64,000 nt of DNA from Akkermansia muciniphila (GCA_945879075.1 CAMCUY010000005.1:1-64000); one strand, 5' to 3'; positions 39,138-48,893 are shown, counted from the stretch's first letter. Numbers and translations are program-made. Notes: a model not told the origin generated them from the sequence alone.

Positions 39138-41063
39138 TCACAGCGGCAGGTCGTAACTCCGCCCACCAACGCCTTCATACCAGCGGATGTAGGCTTGGTT
39201 GACCATCGCATAGCCGCCGGCGGTCGGGTAGTTGCCGGTGAAATACCAGTCGCCGCAGTCGCCTTTGATCGAGGCGTGGAGGTTGTCGATGTTTTGGAAA
39301 ATCACCTGCACTTCGCCGTGCCACTCAATGCCCTCCGGATAGACCATCCGGCTGATTTCCGCGGAAACCTCCTCATCGGTGAACGCCTCGTAAACCGCCT
39401 GGACGCGGTTCCGGCGCTCGGCGGCGGGCCGCTTGAGCTCCGCCTGGCAGTCATCGTAAATGCGGTCGAGCAGCGATTGCCTGCCCGCCCGGCGGTGCAG
39501 CGCGACGGCGGCGGCGAAGGCGATGAACTTGCCGAGCTCCGACATGTCGATGCCGTAACAATCCGGATAACGGATCTGCGGCGCGGTGGAGCAGACGACG
39601 ATCTTCGACGGCTTGGTGCGGGCGAGGATTTTGAGAATCGACTGCTTGAGCGTGGTGCCGCGGACGATCGAGTCGTCCAGTGCGACGAGGAGATCCCCCG
39701 GTTTCACGACGCCGTAGGTGATGTCGTAAACGTGGGAGACCATCTGGTCGCGGCCCTTTTCCTGCGAGATGAAGGTCCGCATCTTGATGTCCTTGTGCGC
39801 GATTTTCTCGCCCCTCGGCCAGTTGCGGAGGATCAGATCATCGACCAGCTCGGGCGTGAGGGTCCCATCACTCGAAGCCTTGAGGATTTCCGCGCGCACT
39901 TCCTGGCGGCGGTAGAGGCGGAGGCCGTCCATCAGCCCGTAATACGCCGTTTCTGCGGTGTTAGGAATGAAGGAGAAGACCGTCTTGTCAAACGCGCCGC
40001 CGATGGACTCGACGACCTGCGATACGAGCGCGGCACCCATCGCCTTCCGCTCGCGATAAATCTGCGGGTCGTTGCCTCGGGAGAAATAGATCTTCTCAAA
40101 CGAGCACGGCGTGTAGCGCCGCGGCGGCGTGAAGGCCGAGTCGGATATCGAGCCGTCCGACTTGATGGTGATCATCGATCCGGGATCGACTGCTTTCACC
40201 TCGCTGGCGTCTGCTTCGAACACGGTCATCAGCGGCACCCGCTCGGAAGAGAAGGCGATGACCTCGTCGGTTACTAACATGTGACACGGGCGGATGCCGT
40301 GCGGATCGCGCATGACGAACATGTCGCCGTTGCCGATGACGCCGCAAATCGCGTAGCCGCCGTCCCACGCGGCGGCGGATTCCGCGACCAGCTTGGGCAC
40401 GTCCAGTCCGGCGGAAATCATCGCCGGGATTTCCGCGCCGGGCACTCCGGAGTCGCGCAGGTGACGGTAAAGGTCGGTGTGCGCCTCGTCGAGATGGTAG
40501 CCGATTTCCTCTAACACCGTCTGCGTGTCGGTGCCGAAAACCGGGTGCTGACCGCGGTCGATGAGCACCTCATTGAGCGCGCCGGCGTTGGTCATGTTGA
40601 AATTCCCCATCACCATCAGGGTGCGCGTCGGCCAGTTGCTGCGGCGCAAATACGGATGGCAGCAGCCGGCGTCGAATTCCCCGGAAGTCCCGTAGCGCAG
40701 GTGGCCGATGAGGATTTCCCCGCCGAAATCGAAGTGCTTTTTCACACTTTCCGGGTCCTTGGCGTTCAGCAGGCCCTTGCGGGACATTTTGTAGAAATCC
40801 TTGGTTTCCTTGCGGAAAATCTCGGACAGCGCGTCCTTTTCCACGCCCCGGCGGCGATGGACATAGGACTGGCCGATGGGCATGTCGATTTTCACGCAGC
40901 CGATCCCGGTGCCGTCCTGGCCGCGGTTGCGCTGCTTTTCCATCAGGAGAAACAGCTTGTTCAGCCCCCAGAGGCAGGTGCCGTAGCGGTCGTAATAATA
41001 AGCCAGCGGCTTGCGGAGTCGCACTGCGGCGATTCCGCATTCGTGGGTGAGGAAGTCGCTCAT
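39138..41063 (-). CDS. purF: Amidophosphoribosyltransferase, long form
   Basis: The 641-residue protein is longer than the common PurF (about 470-505) and resembles the long Bacteroidetes-type form. MSDFLTHE looks like a cleaved propeptide, leaving Cys9 (HECGIAAVRL) as the N-terminal nucleophile of the glutaminase domain. The phosphoribosyltransferase domain has LVALDDSIVRGTTLKQSI, the PRPP loop. It makes phosphoribosylamine, the first step of purine synthesis. It is 19 bases downstream of purM, with which it shares an operon. Confidence 0.9.
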   Translation of the reverse strand: MSDFLTHECGIAAVRLRKPLAYYYDRYGTCLWGLNKLFLLMEKQRNRGQDGTGIGCVKIDMPIGQSYVHRRRGVEKDALSEIFRKETKDFYKMSRKGLLNAKDPESVKKHFDFGGEILIGHLRYGTSGEFDAGCCHPYLRRSNWPTRTLMVMGNFNMTNAGALNEVLIDRGQHPVFGTDTQTVLEEIGYHLDEAHTDLYRHLRDSGVPGAEIPAMISAGLDVPKLVAESAAAWDGGYAICGVIGNGDMFVMRDPHGIRPCHMLVTDEVIAFSSERVPLMTVFEADASEVKAVDPGSMITIKSDGSISDSAFTPPRRYTPCSFEKIYFSRGNDPQIYRERKAMGAALVSQVVESIGGAFDKTVFSFIPNTAETAYYGLMDGLRLYRRQEVRAEILKASSDGTLTPELVDDLILRNWPRGEKIAHKDIKMRTFISQEKGRDQMVSHVYDITYGVVKPGDLLVALDDSIVRGTTLKQSILKILARTKPSKIVVCSTAPQIRYPDCYGIDMSELGKFIAFAAAVALHRRAGRQSLLDRIYDDCQAELKRPAAERRNRVQAVYEAFTDEEVSAEISRMVYPEGIEWHGEVQVIFQNIDNLHASIKGDCGDWYFTGNYPTAGGYAMVNQAYIRWYEGVGGRSYDLPL

Positions 41064-41082
41064 TCGTGGGGAAATCTTAGTC

Positions 41083-42078
41083 TCACTCGCCGGTTACGCA
41101 AACGCGGACGCCTTCTTCAGGCACCATCCGGCCTAAAACCGTGCCGCCGTCGCCCGCTTGGAGCGCGGCTTCGACGTCTGCCTCGGCGACGATCGCCACC
41201 CAGCCGATGCCCATGTTGAAGGTGTGGAAGCGGTCTTCCGCGTCGACGTGGGAGAGAAGTTTTTCAATGCCGGGAAGATTCCATTTCGGGATTTCCAGAT
41301 CGGCGCCCATGCCGCGGAACAGGCGCTCGAGGTTTTCCGGCAGGCCGCCGCCGGTGATGTGCGACATCGCTTTCGGCTTCACGCCGGATTTCTTCAAATC
41401 GCGGGTGACGTCGTGATAGAGACGCGTCGGCTTGAGCCAGGCGTGGAGCTCCTCGTCGGTGACCTCGCCGGGAAACTCGTTGAGCACGCGGCGGACCAGC
41501 GACCAGCCGTTGGCGTGGATGCTGTCCGAAGCGTAGCCGATGAGCACGTCGCCGACAGCGACGGTGGTCGGGTCGATCAAGTCGGGTTTTTCCGCGCAGC
41601 CGATGCAGAAACCGGAAAGCTCGATCACGTCCACGGGAACGATGCCCGGCATTTCGGCGGTTTCGCCGCCGGCGAGAATGCAGTCGCAGGCTTCGAGGTA
41701 ATCCGCCATGCCTGAAATGAGCCGGGTGATTTTCTCCTCATGCAACGCAGCAATCCCGATGTAATCGAGGAAAAGCAGCGCATCGCCGCCGGTGGTGAGG
41801 ATGTCGTTCACGCTCATTGCGACGAGATCCTTGCCCGCCGTTTCGAGAAGATCGTGCTCCAGCAGCAGTTCCAACTTCGTTCCGACGCCGTCGCAACCGG
41901 TCATCATGACCGGCTCCTTGTAGCTGCTCAGGTCGTAACAGGCGGCGAAAAGCCCGAAGGCCCCCCACAACTTGCGTGTCTGTTGAGTCCTGCGCACGTG
42001 AGTGCCGATGTCGCCCACCAGAGCGGCCGCTTTGCGCGTGTCCACTCCTGCCTGTTGGTATGTTAACTTGCCCGCCAT
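41083..42078 (-). CDS. purM: Phosphoribosylformylglycinamidine cyclo-ligase (AIR synthetase)
   Basis: From the ATG at 42078 (MAGKLTYQQAGVDTRKAAALV) the protein has 331 residues. ATP-binding and active-site segments include MMTGCDGVGTKLELL, VAMSVNDILTTGGDALLFLDYI and ILAGGETAEMPGIV. It makes aminoimidazole ribonucleotide. The track start at 42120 is in a leader with no support. Its first 98 codons and upstream DNA recur at 48062-48504. The operon order is purM then purF. Confidence 0.93.
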   Translation of the reverse strand: MAGKLTYQQAGVDTRKAAALVGDIGTHVRRTQQTRKLWGAFGLFAACYDLSSYKEPVMMTGCDGVGTKLELLLEHDLLETAGKDLVAMSVNDILTTGGDALLFLDYIGIAALHEEKITRLISGMADYLEACDCILAGGETAEMPGIVPVDVIELSGFCIGCAEKPDLIDPTTVAVGDVLIGYASDSIHANGWSLVRRVLNEFPGEVTDEELHAWLKPTRLYHDVTRDLKKSGVKPKAMSHITGGGLPENLERLFRGMGADLEIPKWNLPGIEKLLSHVDAEDRFHTFNMGIGWVAIVAEADVEAALQAGDGGTVLGRMVPEEGVRVCVTGE

Positions 42079-42219
42079 ATTCCGCTGCGGGGCTTTTACC
42101 AGCCACCCTCTTCCCGTCACGAAGAAAAAATCTTTGGTTTTTTTATAGTCCCGCCAATCCGCAAAATCCTTTGTTTTACAAGGATTCGGGTCGTGGAAAA
42201 TCAGTTTTCAAAAAATCCG
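41774..42219. repeat. Left copy of the purM 5'-end direct repeat
   Basis: Covers codons 1-98 of purM and about 140 bases upstream. The right copy at 48062-48504 is in the same orientation. By eye it has 9 differences in the coding part, all synonymous, and more in the upstream leader. The two copies enclose the 5.8-kb accessory region. Confidence 0.88.
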
Positions 42220-42525
42220 ACACTTGGGACCTTGAAATGTTCAAAAAAAAGATTACCAACCCAAAATGATTGTCCTAGCAGGCTGCCGGACTTGAATTTT
42301 TTTTCGGAGGCCGTGTCAACATGCGGCGCACGGTCGTTTGTGGATACCATTTGTTGTAGTCACCCCGCCGTGGTTCTCGCGACAATCCAAACGGACGTTT
42401 GGTTTCGGACTAACCAAAAAAGAGGGGTCTTGGAGGTTCGGCCGGCCGATGAGGTGGATGGTGGAATGGGGGACGCTTTTGGGCAATTCCGTGGATTTTC
42501 AGACTCTTAGCCCCCAACGGCCTTC
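42079..42525. other. purM leader and AT-rich gap
   Basis: About 450 bases without a supported gene. The 140 bases next to purM are conserved in the second purM-end copy and contain a run of about 50 AT-rich bases (TATAGTCCCGCCAATCC, TTTTTTTATAG nearby), so they probably hold the purM promoter or leader. Beyond 42220 the sequence matches nothing else in the window; ORFs there look accidental. Confidence 0.4.
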
Positions 42526-42527
42526 GC

Positions 42528-43050
42528 TTAGGCTCTTTGCAGGTTCATCCCGAGGTTAAAGAGTCGCTTGAGGTTGTAACGGGTGGCCATCAGGGTCCAT
42601 TCAAGGCCGGCCTTCTCCGTGCCGCGCAGCAGGAAGCGGCGAAAACCAATGGCTTGCTTGATGATGCCGATCACGGGCTCCACGGTTTGCTTGCGCAGGC
42701 CGCAGAGTTGTTTGCCTTCCGCGGTTTCCAGACGGTGGGTCATGCGCTCGGCGACGGATGCGTTTTCCGGCGGTGCGGGCGGGTCGGCCCGCGCTTCGAG
42801 CTGGGCGACACTGCGGCCGTGGCGCTCGCGGGCCATGGCGGCGTAGATGGTGGGCGGGTTGTCGCCGGCTTCTGCCGTTAGGGCGGCCGCCCCGCTGTAA
42901 TAGCCGGTGTCGAAGAGGGCTTTTCCCTCCTGGCCGATGGCCGGGCTGGGGGCGGCGAGGTTGGGGATGAGTTGCTCTTTGTCGTTGGCTTGCTGGGTGA
43001 CGTGTTAGCCGACGATGAGCAGGGTGGTGACTTCCACAGCGGCTTGCTAT
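42528..43050 (-). pseudogene. IS1182-family transposase remnant
   Basis: The frame 42528-42836 encodes the C-terminal part of a DDE transposase: ERMTHRLETAEGKQLCGLRKQTVEPVIGIIKQAIGFRRFLLRGTEK, with the catalytic glutamate in TVEP. Upstream on the same strand, the frame reads LFDTGYYSGAAAL and AAVEVTTLLIVG followed by a TAA and then HVTQQANDKEQL. The gene is therefore interrupted by a stop and lacks its N-terminus. The fragment lies next to a second transposase scrap. Confidence 0.72.
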
Positions 43051-43290
43051 TGGTCCTGGGAATGACTTTGGCGATGATTCGCCCATCGAATACCCCGTGC
43101 CACTCAAGCTGACAGAATGGTAAACGAAGCTCTTGATGCGGTGGACTTTGTTGAGCAGGGTCTTGAGAAGAATCGGCGGCCTCCTAGTTGGTTTGTTGTC
43201 GTCAACGGTATCTGCCATGGGCCGCCGGTTCATTAAGCACTCATGCCGTCGGCCGACCATCAACGCCAGGAAGAGAAAGTTGCCCACAAT
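43050..43290 (-). pseudogene. Possible ISL3-type transposase N-terminal scrap
   Basis: MADTVDDNKPTRRPPILLKTLLNKVHRIKSFVYHSVSL recalls the N-terminus of ISL3-family transposases (ILN...FVYG...V). After SVSL the frame changes: EWHGVFDGRIIAKVIPRTNS continues in another frame. It abuts the IS1182-type remnant. The family call is uncertain because the zinc-finger and DDE parts are missing. Confidence 0.4.
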
Positions 43291-43867
43291 AGTCCGCTTG
43301 TCCGACGAGTTTCAGACCCATTCTCGAATCGGCCTATTGTGGACAACTTGCAAGAGAGGCCTGCCGCTTCGCGGCGGTTAGTCCATGGTCTCACCCACAG
43401 ATCTGGCGGAAGAGATATACAATCAAGATGGATGCCATGGCAGCCCCGAAGTGCATGAAAACCGCGACACCGGCCTGAAATCCAGCGATCCGCCTTCCCC
43501 GATCAAGCAACCGCAACGAATATCACGCCTTCAAGCCGCGAAAAGGTGATCTTTGGAAGTGCCCTTTAATCAGGAAGGTCTACCTGCCACGCTGTTCCGA
43601 ACGGAAGTGGATTGATCGATTTTCTGGTTCTCCCATCAGGAACTTTATTTCGATCAGGCATCGAAATACGTTGACTGATTTTTGATGCGCTGGTAAGCAC
43701 GCCACCGTTCGTTCAAATCATCCCCCCGATGCTGATGAGTCCCCCCATGACTCACAGCTGATGCGCTCACTATCTGCTAGGCCAATCTCCCCCAGAGACC
43801 GGCCCATCCATTGGTGAGGATTTAATGATGTCATTGAGCGAATGATTTTATCCCCCAATCCCCCCTC
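43291..43867. other. Upstream region of the large beta-repeat gene
   Basis: About 575 bases with no supported gene, moderately AT-rich. TTGACT at 43671 followed 17 bases later by TAAGCA may be a weak promoter for the large protein. I see no hairpin or operator that stands out. Confidence 0.3.
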
Positions 43868-46800
43868 ATGAAACCGAAATATCGTTCCCTCCACGGCCTT
43901 CACCTCACCGCCATCGCGCTCTCGTTCGCAGGGCTTTCCTCTTATTCTGTCCACGCCGCCAGTCGCACTTGGGATGGTTCGTCCAGCGCTAACTGGGCAA
44001 CGAGCTCCAACTGGAACAACCTTCCTAATACCACAGATAATGCCGTATTCAGCTCGGCAGGCGGCGGCAATACCACGATCGATCTCGGTGTTTCTGGGGT
44101 GACGATCGCGGCCATCAATTTTACCACGAATACTTCAGCAGCCTACACAATTGGTGCGGGGGCTGTCGGGTCTCAGACGCTAACTTTGGGAAATTCAGGT
44201 GCTGTTTCGGTAGATTCAGTCGTGGTGAATGATCAGCTCTTCAATGCCAATTTGATTCTTGGCACGGCCACGGCCAGTAATTACACCCTTACCAATAGCA
44301 GCACCACAAAGGGACTGACCTTTGCCGGGACGATTCAAGGCGGCACCGGTGGCACTGCGGGCGCAAAAATCGTGGCGATCGCAGGGCTGGGTACTACCAC
44401 GGTAGAAGGCGTGATCAGTAACGGGGGAGCCAGCAGTTTGAGTCTTGAAGCCAGTTCGGGTCTTTTGATCCTTTCCGGTGTCAATACGTTCACGGGTAAT
44501 ACGACCATCAAGTCGGGAGTGCTGCAGCTTGCCAACTTGGGCAACTCCGGATCAACGACCAGCAATTTGGGTACGGGTAGCACTCTCAAAATCGGTTCGC
44601 TCACTAGCGGTGGCACCTTGAAATACGTCGGAACGGGTGAGACGAGCAATCGTGTTATCGATTTGTCCGGGACGACTGGGGGCACGACGCTTAATGCCTC
44701 CGGTTCCGGTCTTCTAAAGTTCACCAGCAATTTTACCGCCACTGGGGCAGGTGTTAAGACGCTCAGTCTTACTGGTTCCGGCGCAGGCGAGATTGCCGGG
44801 AGAATCATCAATAACAGTGGATCGAACACCACCGCACTGAACAAAAGTGGCGACAGCATCTGGACGCTCTCCGGAGCGAATACTTATACCGGCCTGACCG
44901 ACGTGCAGGCGGGTACGCTGGCCTACGGCGTGAACAACGCGATCGCCACTGGCGCGGTTCAGGTTTCCGGAGGTATTCTGGATCTTGATACCTACAGTGA
45001 TAGCGTAGGTGCCGTGACGCTGACCAGTGGCAGCATTGCAGGCTCCACGGGTGTCCTGACGGGCACTTCTTACGCCATGAAAAACGGTTCGGTCAGCGCG
45101 ATTCTTGCTGGCAGCGCCAGCCTCACTAAGACGACGTCCGGAACTGTCACGTTATCCAACTCCAATACCTACACGGGAATCACCACGATTTCGGCAGGGG
45201 TGCTGAGTGTCTCATCTTTGGCCAACGGCGGTTCTACCAGCAATCTTGGTCAATCGACGAATGCTGCGGCCAATTTGGTTCTCGGCGGCGGCACCCTTCA
45301 ATACACCGGCGGCACGGTAAGCATGAACCGCAACTTTACCCTCACGACGGGGACAACCAGTTCCGTCGATGTCACCAGCGCCGAAACCGACCTGACCCTA
45401 AGTGGTGCAAGCACCAACACCACCGGTGGCCTGAATAAAGCCGGCGCGGGCCAATTGGTTATCACCGGCGCGAATCTTCATACGGGCCTCACCAATGTGC
45501 AGGCCGGCACGCTTGCCTATGGCGCGAACAACGCACTCTCCAATGGTGCCGTTCAGGTGTCGGGCGGCGTCTTGGATCTGAAGACTTTCAACGACACCGT
45601 AGGTGCCGTGACACTGGCCAGTGGTTCCATCACCGGCAGCACCGGTGTTCTTACTGGGGCGTCTTATGCAGTTCAAAGTGGCTCGATCAGCGCCATTCTG
45701 GCCGGTGCAGTTGCTCTGAACAAGACGACCACGGGGACAGCAATACTGAGCGGCGCCAATACCTACACCGGGGTGACCACCGTAAGTGCAGGCACACTGC
45801 GCGCCACGACCAGCGATAATGCTTTGGGCGCAGGCGCAGCCTCGCTGACTCTGGCTGGCGGGATCTTGGAGTTGGCCAATGACACAGGCCTCGATTTCGC
45901 GCGCAACACGACACTCTCTGCGAATTCGACCGTCAATTCTGACGTGCTGACCCTTGGCGCGGCTGGTGTAACTCATTCGCTGGGCACTCTCACCATGACG
46001 GGGCAGACGCTGACGATCGGCTCGGGGTCAACCGTTGGTAGTGGCACGGCAGGCATCACTTTTGATGCTGTCGCGGTGAATGGTGGAGCGGTGACGACCA
46101 CCTTCAATGCTGATACAGGATCGCTGCTTACCTTGGGTAGTGTAACCCCAGCAGGGGCAGGGGCCAAGGTGATCGCCTTCGGTGGAAATGGTGACACGAC
46201 GGTCAGGGGTGTACTCAACGACGCCTCCGGGGCCAGCACGGCGAGTGTGACCAAGTCCGGCAACGGGACGCTGATTTTGGCGAACGCCAATCTTTATGAC
46301 GCCGCCACCACGATCAGCGCGGGTATCGTCAGGGCAAAGAACAACACGGCGCTTGGAACCACTGCTGCGGGATCGTCGGTCACTGGTGGCGCGACGCTCG
46401 AACTGGATGGTACTGCAGGCCCTCTGACCGTCGGTGCGGAAGCTTTAACCCTCAACGGTACCGGGATTCTAAGTGGCGGCTCCTTGCGAAATATCAAGGG
46501 CAACAACAGCTACGCCGGGATAATTACCCTAGGCAGTGCCAGTCGTATCAACTCGGATGCAGACACCCTCACCCTCGATTCCTCCGGAAGCATCACGGGC
46601 AACTTTGGTCTCACCTTGGGCGGCGCGGGCAACATCGTTCTTTCGGACGCGTTTGCGCCGGCCACGGTTGCCCAGACTCTCACCAAGGACGGCGCGGGCA
46701 AACTCACCTTGAATTCCGCAAACACTTACACCGGGCTGACGACGATCTCCGATGGAATCTTGGCATTAGGCAGCAGTGGAGCTCTGGGTATAACGGGCAC

Positions 46801-47590
46801 CATCGCTTTCGGCGGAGGCACCCTGCAATATTCCAGCAGTAACGCCACCGACTACTCGGGTCGCTTTGCAACCACCGCTGGCCAAACCTACAAAATCGAC
46901 ACCAATGGTCGCAATGTCACCATAGCCTCGGGCCTCATCAGCTCAGAAGCAACGCTGAATAAGAGCGGATCTGGAACTCTGACGATCAATGGTATCAGCA
47001 CCTACACCGGCAAAACGACGGTCAGCGGTGGCACCTTGGCCATTGGCTCCACGGGCTCCATTGCCAATACCTCTGAAATCTCACTCGCGGGTGGCAATTT
47101 CAACGTCTCGGCAGTGACGAGTTACGCTCTGGGCAATACTCAATTCCTGACGGGAAGCGGCTCGGTGACTGGCAATCTAGTAGTCAATGGCACACTCGCA
47201 ATCGGCGCTTCACCGGGAACCATCAGCTTCAACAACAACCTCACTCTGGGACTCGGCTCGGCATCGAACTTCGAGTTTACCTCGGGATCTTTTGGTGCGG
47301 GAAGTTTCGATCTCGCACAGGGCGGATTGGCCCAGACAGTATGCTTTGGCGGAGTTCTCAACCTGTTCTTTAAGCCCGACGAAACCTTCATCCACGAGAC
47401 GACTGTGAAAATCTTCGACTTTGGGCATTACGCGGGCAACTTCTCGGCAGTCAACATCAACGGTTTGAGCGGCGACAGTTCGGCCACTTTTGACTCGGGC
47501 ACGGGGATTGTCACCGTGGTGCCGGAGCCCGCTGCTGCATTGCTTGGCGGGCTCGGCTTGTTGGTCCTACTCCGCCGCCGCAATCGCTAA
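43868..47590 (+). CDS. Large secreted beta-strand-repeat protein with PEP-CTERM anchor
   Basis: The 1240-residue protein has a signal peptide (about 1-31), then WDGSSSANWATSSNWNN and many copies of the autotransporter-associated unit SGANTYTGxTTxxAGTL. The C-terminus VVPEPAAALLGGLGLLVLLRRRNR is a PEP-CTERM signal (PEP motif, helix, basic tail) for exosortase processing, not an autotransporter barrel. It should be a surface or matrix protein. A module of about 111 residues is duplicated (44871-45204 and 45465-45798). It is serine/threonine/glycine-rich and has lower GC than its neighbours. It is flanked by transposase debris and a duplicated purM end, suggesting acquisition. No exosortase is in this window. 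Confidence 0.85.
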   Translation: MKPKYRSLHGLHLTAIALSFAGLSSYSVHAASRTWDGSSSANWATSSNWNNLPNTTDNAVFSSAGGGNTTIDLGVSGVTIAAINFTTNTSAAYTIGAGAVGSQTLTLGNSGAVSVDSVVVNDQLFNANLILGTATASNYTLTNSSTTKGLTFAGTIQGGTGGTAGAKIVAIAGLGTTTVEGVISNGGASSLSLEASSGLLILSGVNTFTGNTTIKSGVLQLANLGNSGSTTSNLGTGSTLKIGSLTSGGTLKYVGTGETSNRVIDLSGTTGGTTLNASGSGLLKFTSNFTATGAGVKTLSLTGSGAGEIAGRIINNSGSNTTALNKSGDSIWTLSGANTYTGLTDVQAGTLAYGVNNAIATGAVQVSGGILDLDTYSDSVGAVTLTSGSIAGSTGVLTGTSYAMKNGSVSAILAGSASLTKTTSGTVTLSNSNTYTGITTISAGVLSVSSLANGGSTSNLGQSTNAAANLVLGGGTLQYTGGTVSMNRNFTLTTGTTSSVDVTSAETDLTLSGASTNTTGGLNKAGAGQLVITGANLHTGLTNVQAGTLAYGANNALSNGAVQVSGGVLDLKTFNDTVGAVTLASGSITGSTGVLTGASYAVQSGSISAILAGAVALNKTTTGTAILSGANTYTGVTTVSAGTLRATTSDNALGAGAASLTLAGGILELANDTGLDFARNTTLSANSTVNSDVLTLGAAGVTHSLGTLTMTGQTLTIGSGSTVGSGTAGITFDAVAVNGGAVTTTFNADTGSLLTLGSVTPAGAGAKVIAFGGNGDTTVRGVLNDASGASTASVTKSGNGTLILANANLYDAATTISAGIVRAKNNTALGTTAAGSSVTGGATLELDGTAGPLTVGAEALTLNGTGILSGGSLRNIKGNNSYAGIITLGSASRINSDADTLTLDSSGSITGNFGLTLGGAGNIVLSDAFAPATVAQTLTKDGAGKLTLNSANTYTGLTTISDGILALGSSGALGITGTIAFGGGTLQYSSSNATDYSGRFATTAGQTYKIDTNGRNVTIASGLISSEATLNKSGSGTLTINGISTYTGKTTVSGGTLAIGSTGSIANTSEISLAGGNFNVSAVTSYALGNTQFLTGSGSVTGNLVVNGTLAIGASPGTISFNNNLTLGLGSASNFEFTSGSFGAGSFDLAQGGLAQTVCFGGVLNLFFKPDETFIHETTVKIFDFGHYAGNFSAVNINGLSGDSSATFDSGTGIVTVVPEPAAALLGGLGLLVLLRRRNR
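44871..45798 (+). repeat. Internal duplicated module of the beta-repeat gene
   Basis: Bases 44871-45204 and 45465-45798 are diverged copies 594 bases apart with no length change, each encoding about 111 residues. Both contain LTxVQAGTLAYGxNNA and GSTGVLTGxSYA. Confidence 0.7.
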
Positions 47591-47616
47591 TTTTGTTTGA
47601 TCGGAGTCGGTATCGC

Positions 47617-47640
47617 CGCCTCCGTGTTCTGAGGCGGACC
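47617..47640 (+). terminator. Possible hairpin after the beta-repeat gene
   Basis: CCGCCTC pairs with GAGGCGG across an 8-base loop shortly after the stop. There is no T-run, so its role as a terminator is unsure. Confidence 0.3.
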
Positions 47641-47799
47641 CCGAAACTCGGGCCAGGGGTTAAGCTTTGATTGTGGTGGTCGGGTGCGGGTCTTGAACCC
47701 AAACTAAACCACACAAAATGAAAGCAAAACGAAGAAGGCTCCTGATGGGATTCGGTGGAAATTCTTGCAGCAAGTCCCCGGAGCGACAAGGCTTTCCCG

Positions 47800-47928
47800 A
47801 TGACGGGCACCGATTTTTACCGTCAGATTCTTGGGATTTCCTCTCCGTGGAAGATCGTGAGCGTGGAACTCGACATGGAGGCCAAGCGGGTTGTCATCAC
47901 GACCGAGGTGGACCAGACTAACAGGTGA
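47800..47928 (+). pseudogene. ISL3-family transposase N-terminal fragment
   Basis: The 42-residue frame MTGTDFYRQILGISSPWKIVSVELDMEAKRVVITTEVD matches the conserved opening of ISL3-type transposases (YRQILG...PW...V.LD). The zinc finger and DDE domain are missing. It lies between the beta-repeat gene and other transposase pieces. Confidence 0.6.
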
Positions 47929-47929
47929 G

Positions 47930-48069
47930 GGCACTCCAAAGCTCCTTGAGCCTGTTCACGGTGTTGGGCTCCGCTCCCACGTATTGCTCTTTCCAACGAA
48001 AATACGTCGGCGAACTCACTCCAAGTTTCTTGCAAACGTCCTCCACTTCGGAGCCTCCGGCCAGCAGCG
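47930..48069 (-). pseudogene. IS3-family OrfA fragment
   Basis: On the minus strand LAGGSEVEDVCKKLGVSSPTYFRWKEQYVG reads like the helix-turn-helix of an IS3 OrfA transposase subunit. There is no start and no OrfB. Its upstream end is fused directly to the truncated purM copy (purM' ...TTGGDA at 48066). Confidence 0.6.
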
Positions 48070-48504
48070 TCGCCGCCGGTGGTGAGGATGTCGTTCACGC
48101 TCATGGCGACGAGATCCTTGCCCGCCGTTTCGAGGAGATCGTGCTCCAGCAGCAGTTCCAGCTTGGTCCCGACGCCGTCGCAACCGGTCATCATGACCGG
48201 CTCCTTGTAGCTGCTCAGGTCGTAACAAGCGGCGAAAAGCCCGAAAGCCCCCCACAATTTGCGTGTCTGTTGAGTTCTGCGCACGTGAGTGCCGATGTCG
48301 CCCACCAGAGCGGCCGCTTTGCGCGTGTCCACTCCTGCCTGTTGGTATGTTAACTTGCCCGCCATAATTCCGCTGCGGGCCTTTACCAGCCACTCCCTTC
48401 CCGTCACGAAGAAAAAATCTTTGGTTTTTTTATAGTCCCGCCAATCCGGGAAATCCTCTGTCTTACATGAATGCGAGTCCCCGAAAACAGTTTTAAAAAA
48501 TCCG
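48062..48504. repeat. Right copy of the purM 5'-end direct repeat
   Basis: Same orientation as 41774-42219. It carries codons 1-98 of purM plus the leader. The protein encoded is identical to purM over these 98 residues although the DNA differs at about nine sites. Confidence 0.88.
48066..48365 (-). pseudogene. Truncated second purM (first 98 codons)
   Basis: Starts MAGKLTYQQAGVDTRKAAAL like the intact gene, keeps MMTGCDGVGTKLELL and VAMSVNDILTTGGDA, then breaks into IS3 OrfA sequence. It lacks two thirds of the enzyme and cannot be functional. All nucleotide differences from purM in the shared part are silent. Confidence 0.85.
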
Positions 48505-48610
48505 CGCATCGCGCCAAGTAGAATGACACCGGCGAGGGGATGAGAAATCGGCTTTCGTCGGTCGTTACGCCAGAAAGAGTGACACCCGGATCAAAACACT
48601 ATCTGGGATC

Positions 48611-48780
48611 ATGAGCCATAAGAGCCAAGAAGAGTATCTGGAGAGCTGCCGCCAGCGTTATCCAAACCGGAACCGGGCGGGTAAAAGTGCGATGATCGAC
48701 GATGTCAGCGACACTCTCGGCTGGGACCGCAAGCACACCATCAAGGCCCTCAACAGGCAAGACCACCCTCTGGCTCAGCG
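48611..48780 (+). pseudogene. Transposase/integrase N-terminal fragment
   Basis: MSHKSQEEYLESCRQRYPNRNRAGKSAMIDDVSDTLGWDRKHTIKALN resembles the N-terminal helical domain of integrase-type transposases (RYR...KG.ILDE...G..RKHAIR.L). The DDE domain is absent and the rest of the frame is unrelated. The family is uncertain. Confidence 0.5.
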
Positions 48781-48893
48781 CCGACGCCGACCGCTTCCCT
48801 GTCGAGCTCCGCGCCACCGCTGACACCAAACCTTGACCAAAGGTCCAAGTGGCTGGAGCGTCCCAGCACCCTCTTCATCCTCCAAATCTTCCT

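Noticed and set aside
45398-45976. 192-residue minus-strand ORF within the beta-repeat gene
   Set aside because: Shadow of the repeat gene; low-complexity content without a start region or motif.
43868-47590. Possible CRISPR-like repeats in the large gene
   Set aside because: The repeats are protein modules in one long frame, with no constant spacer length and no cas genes.
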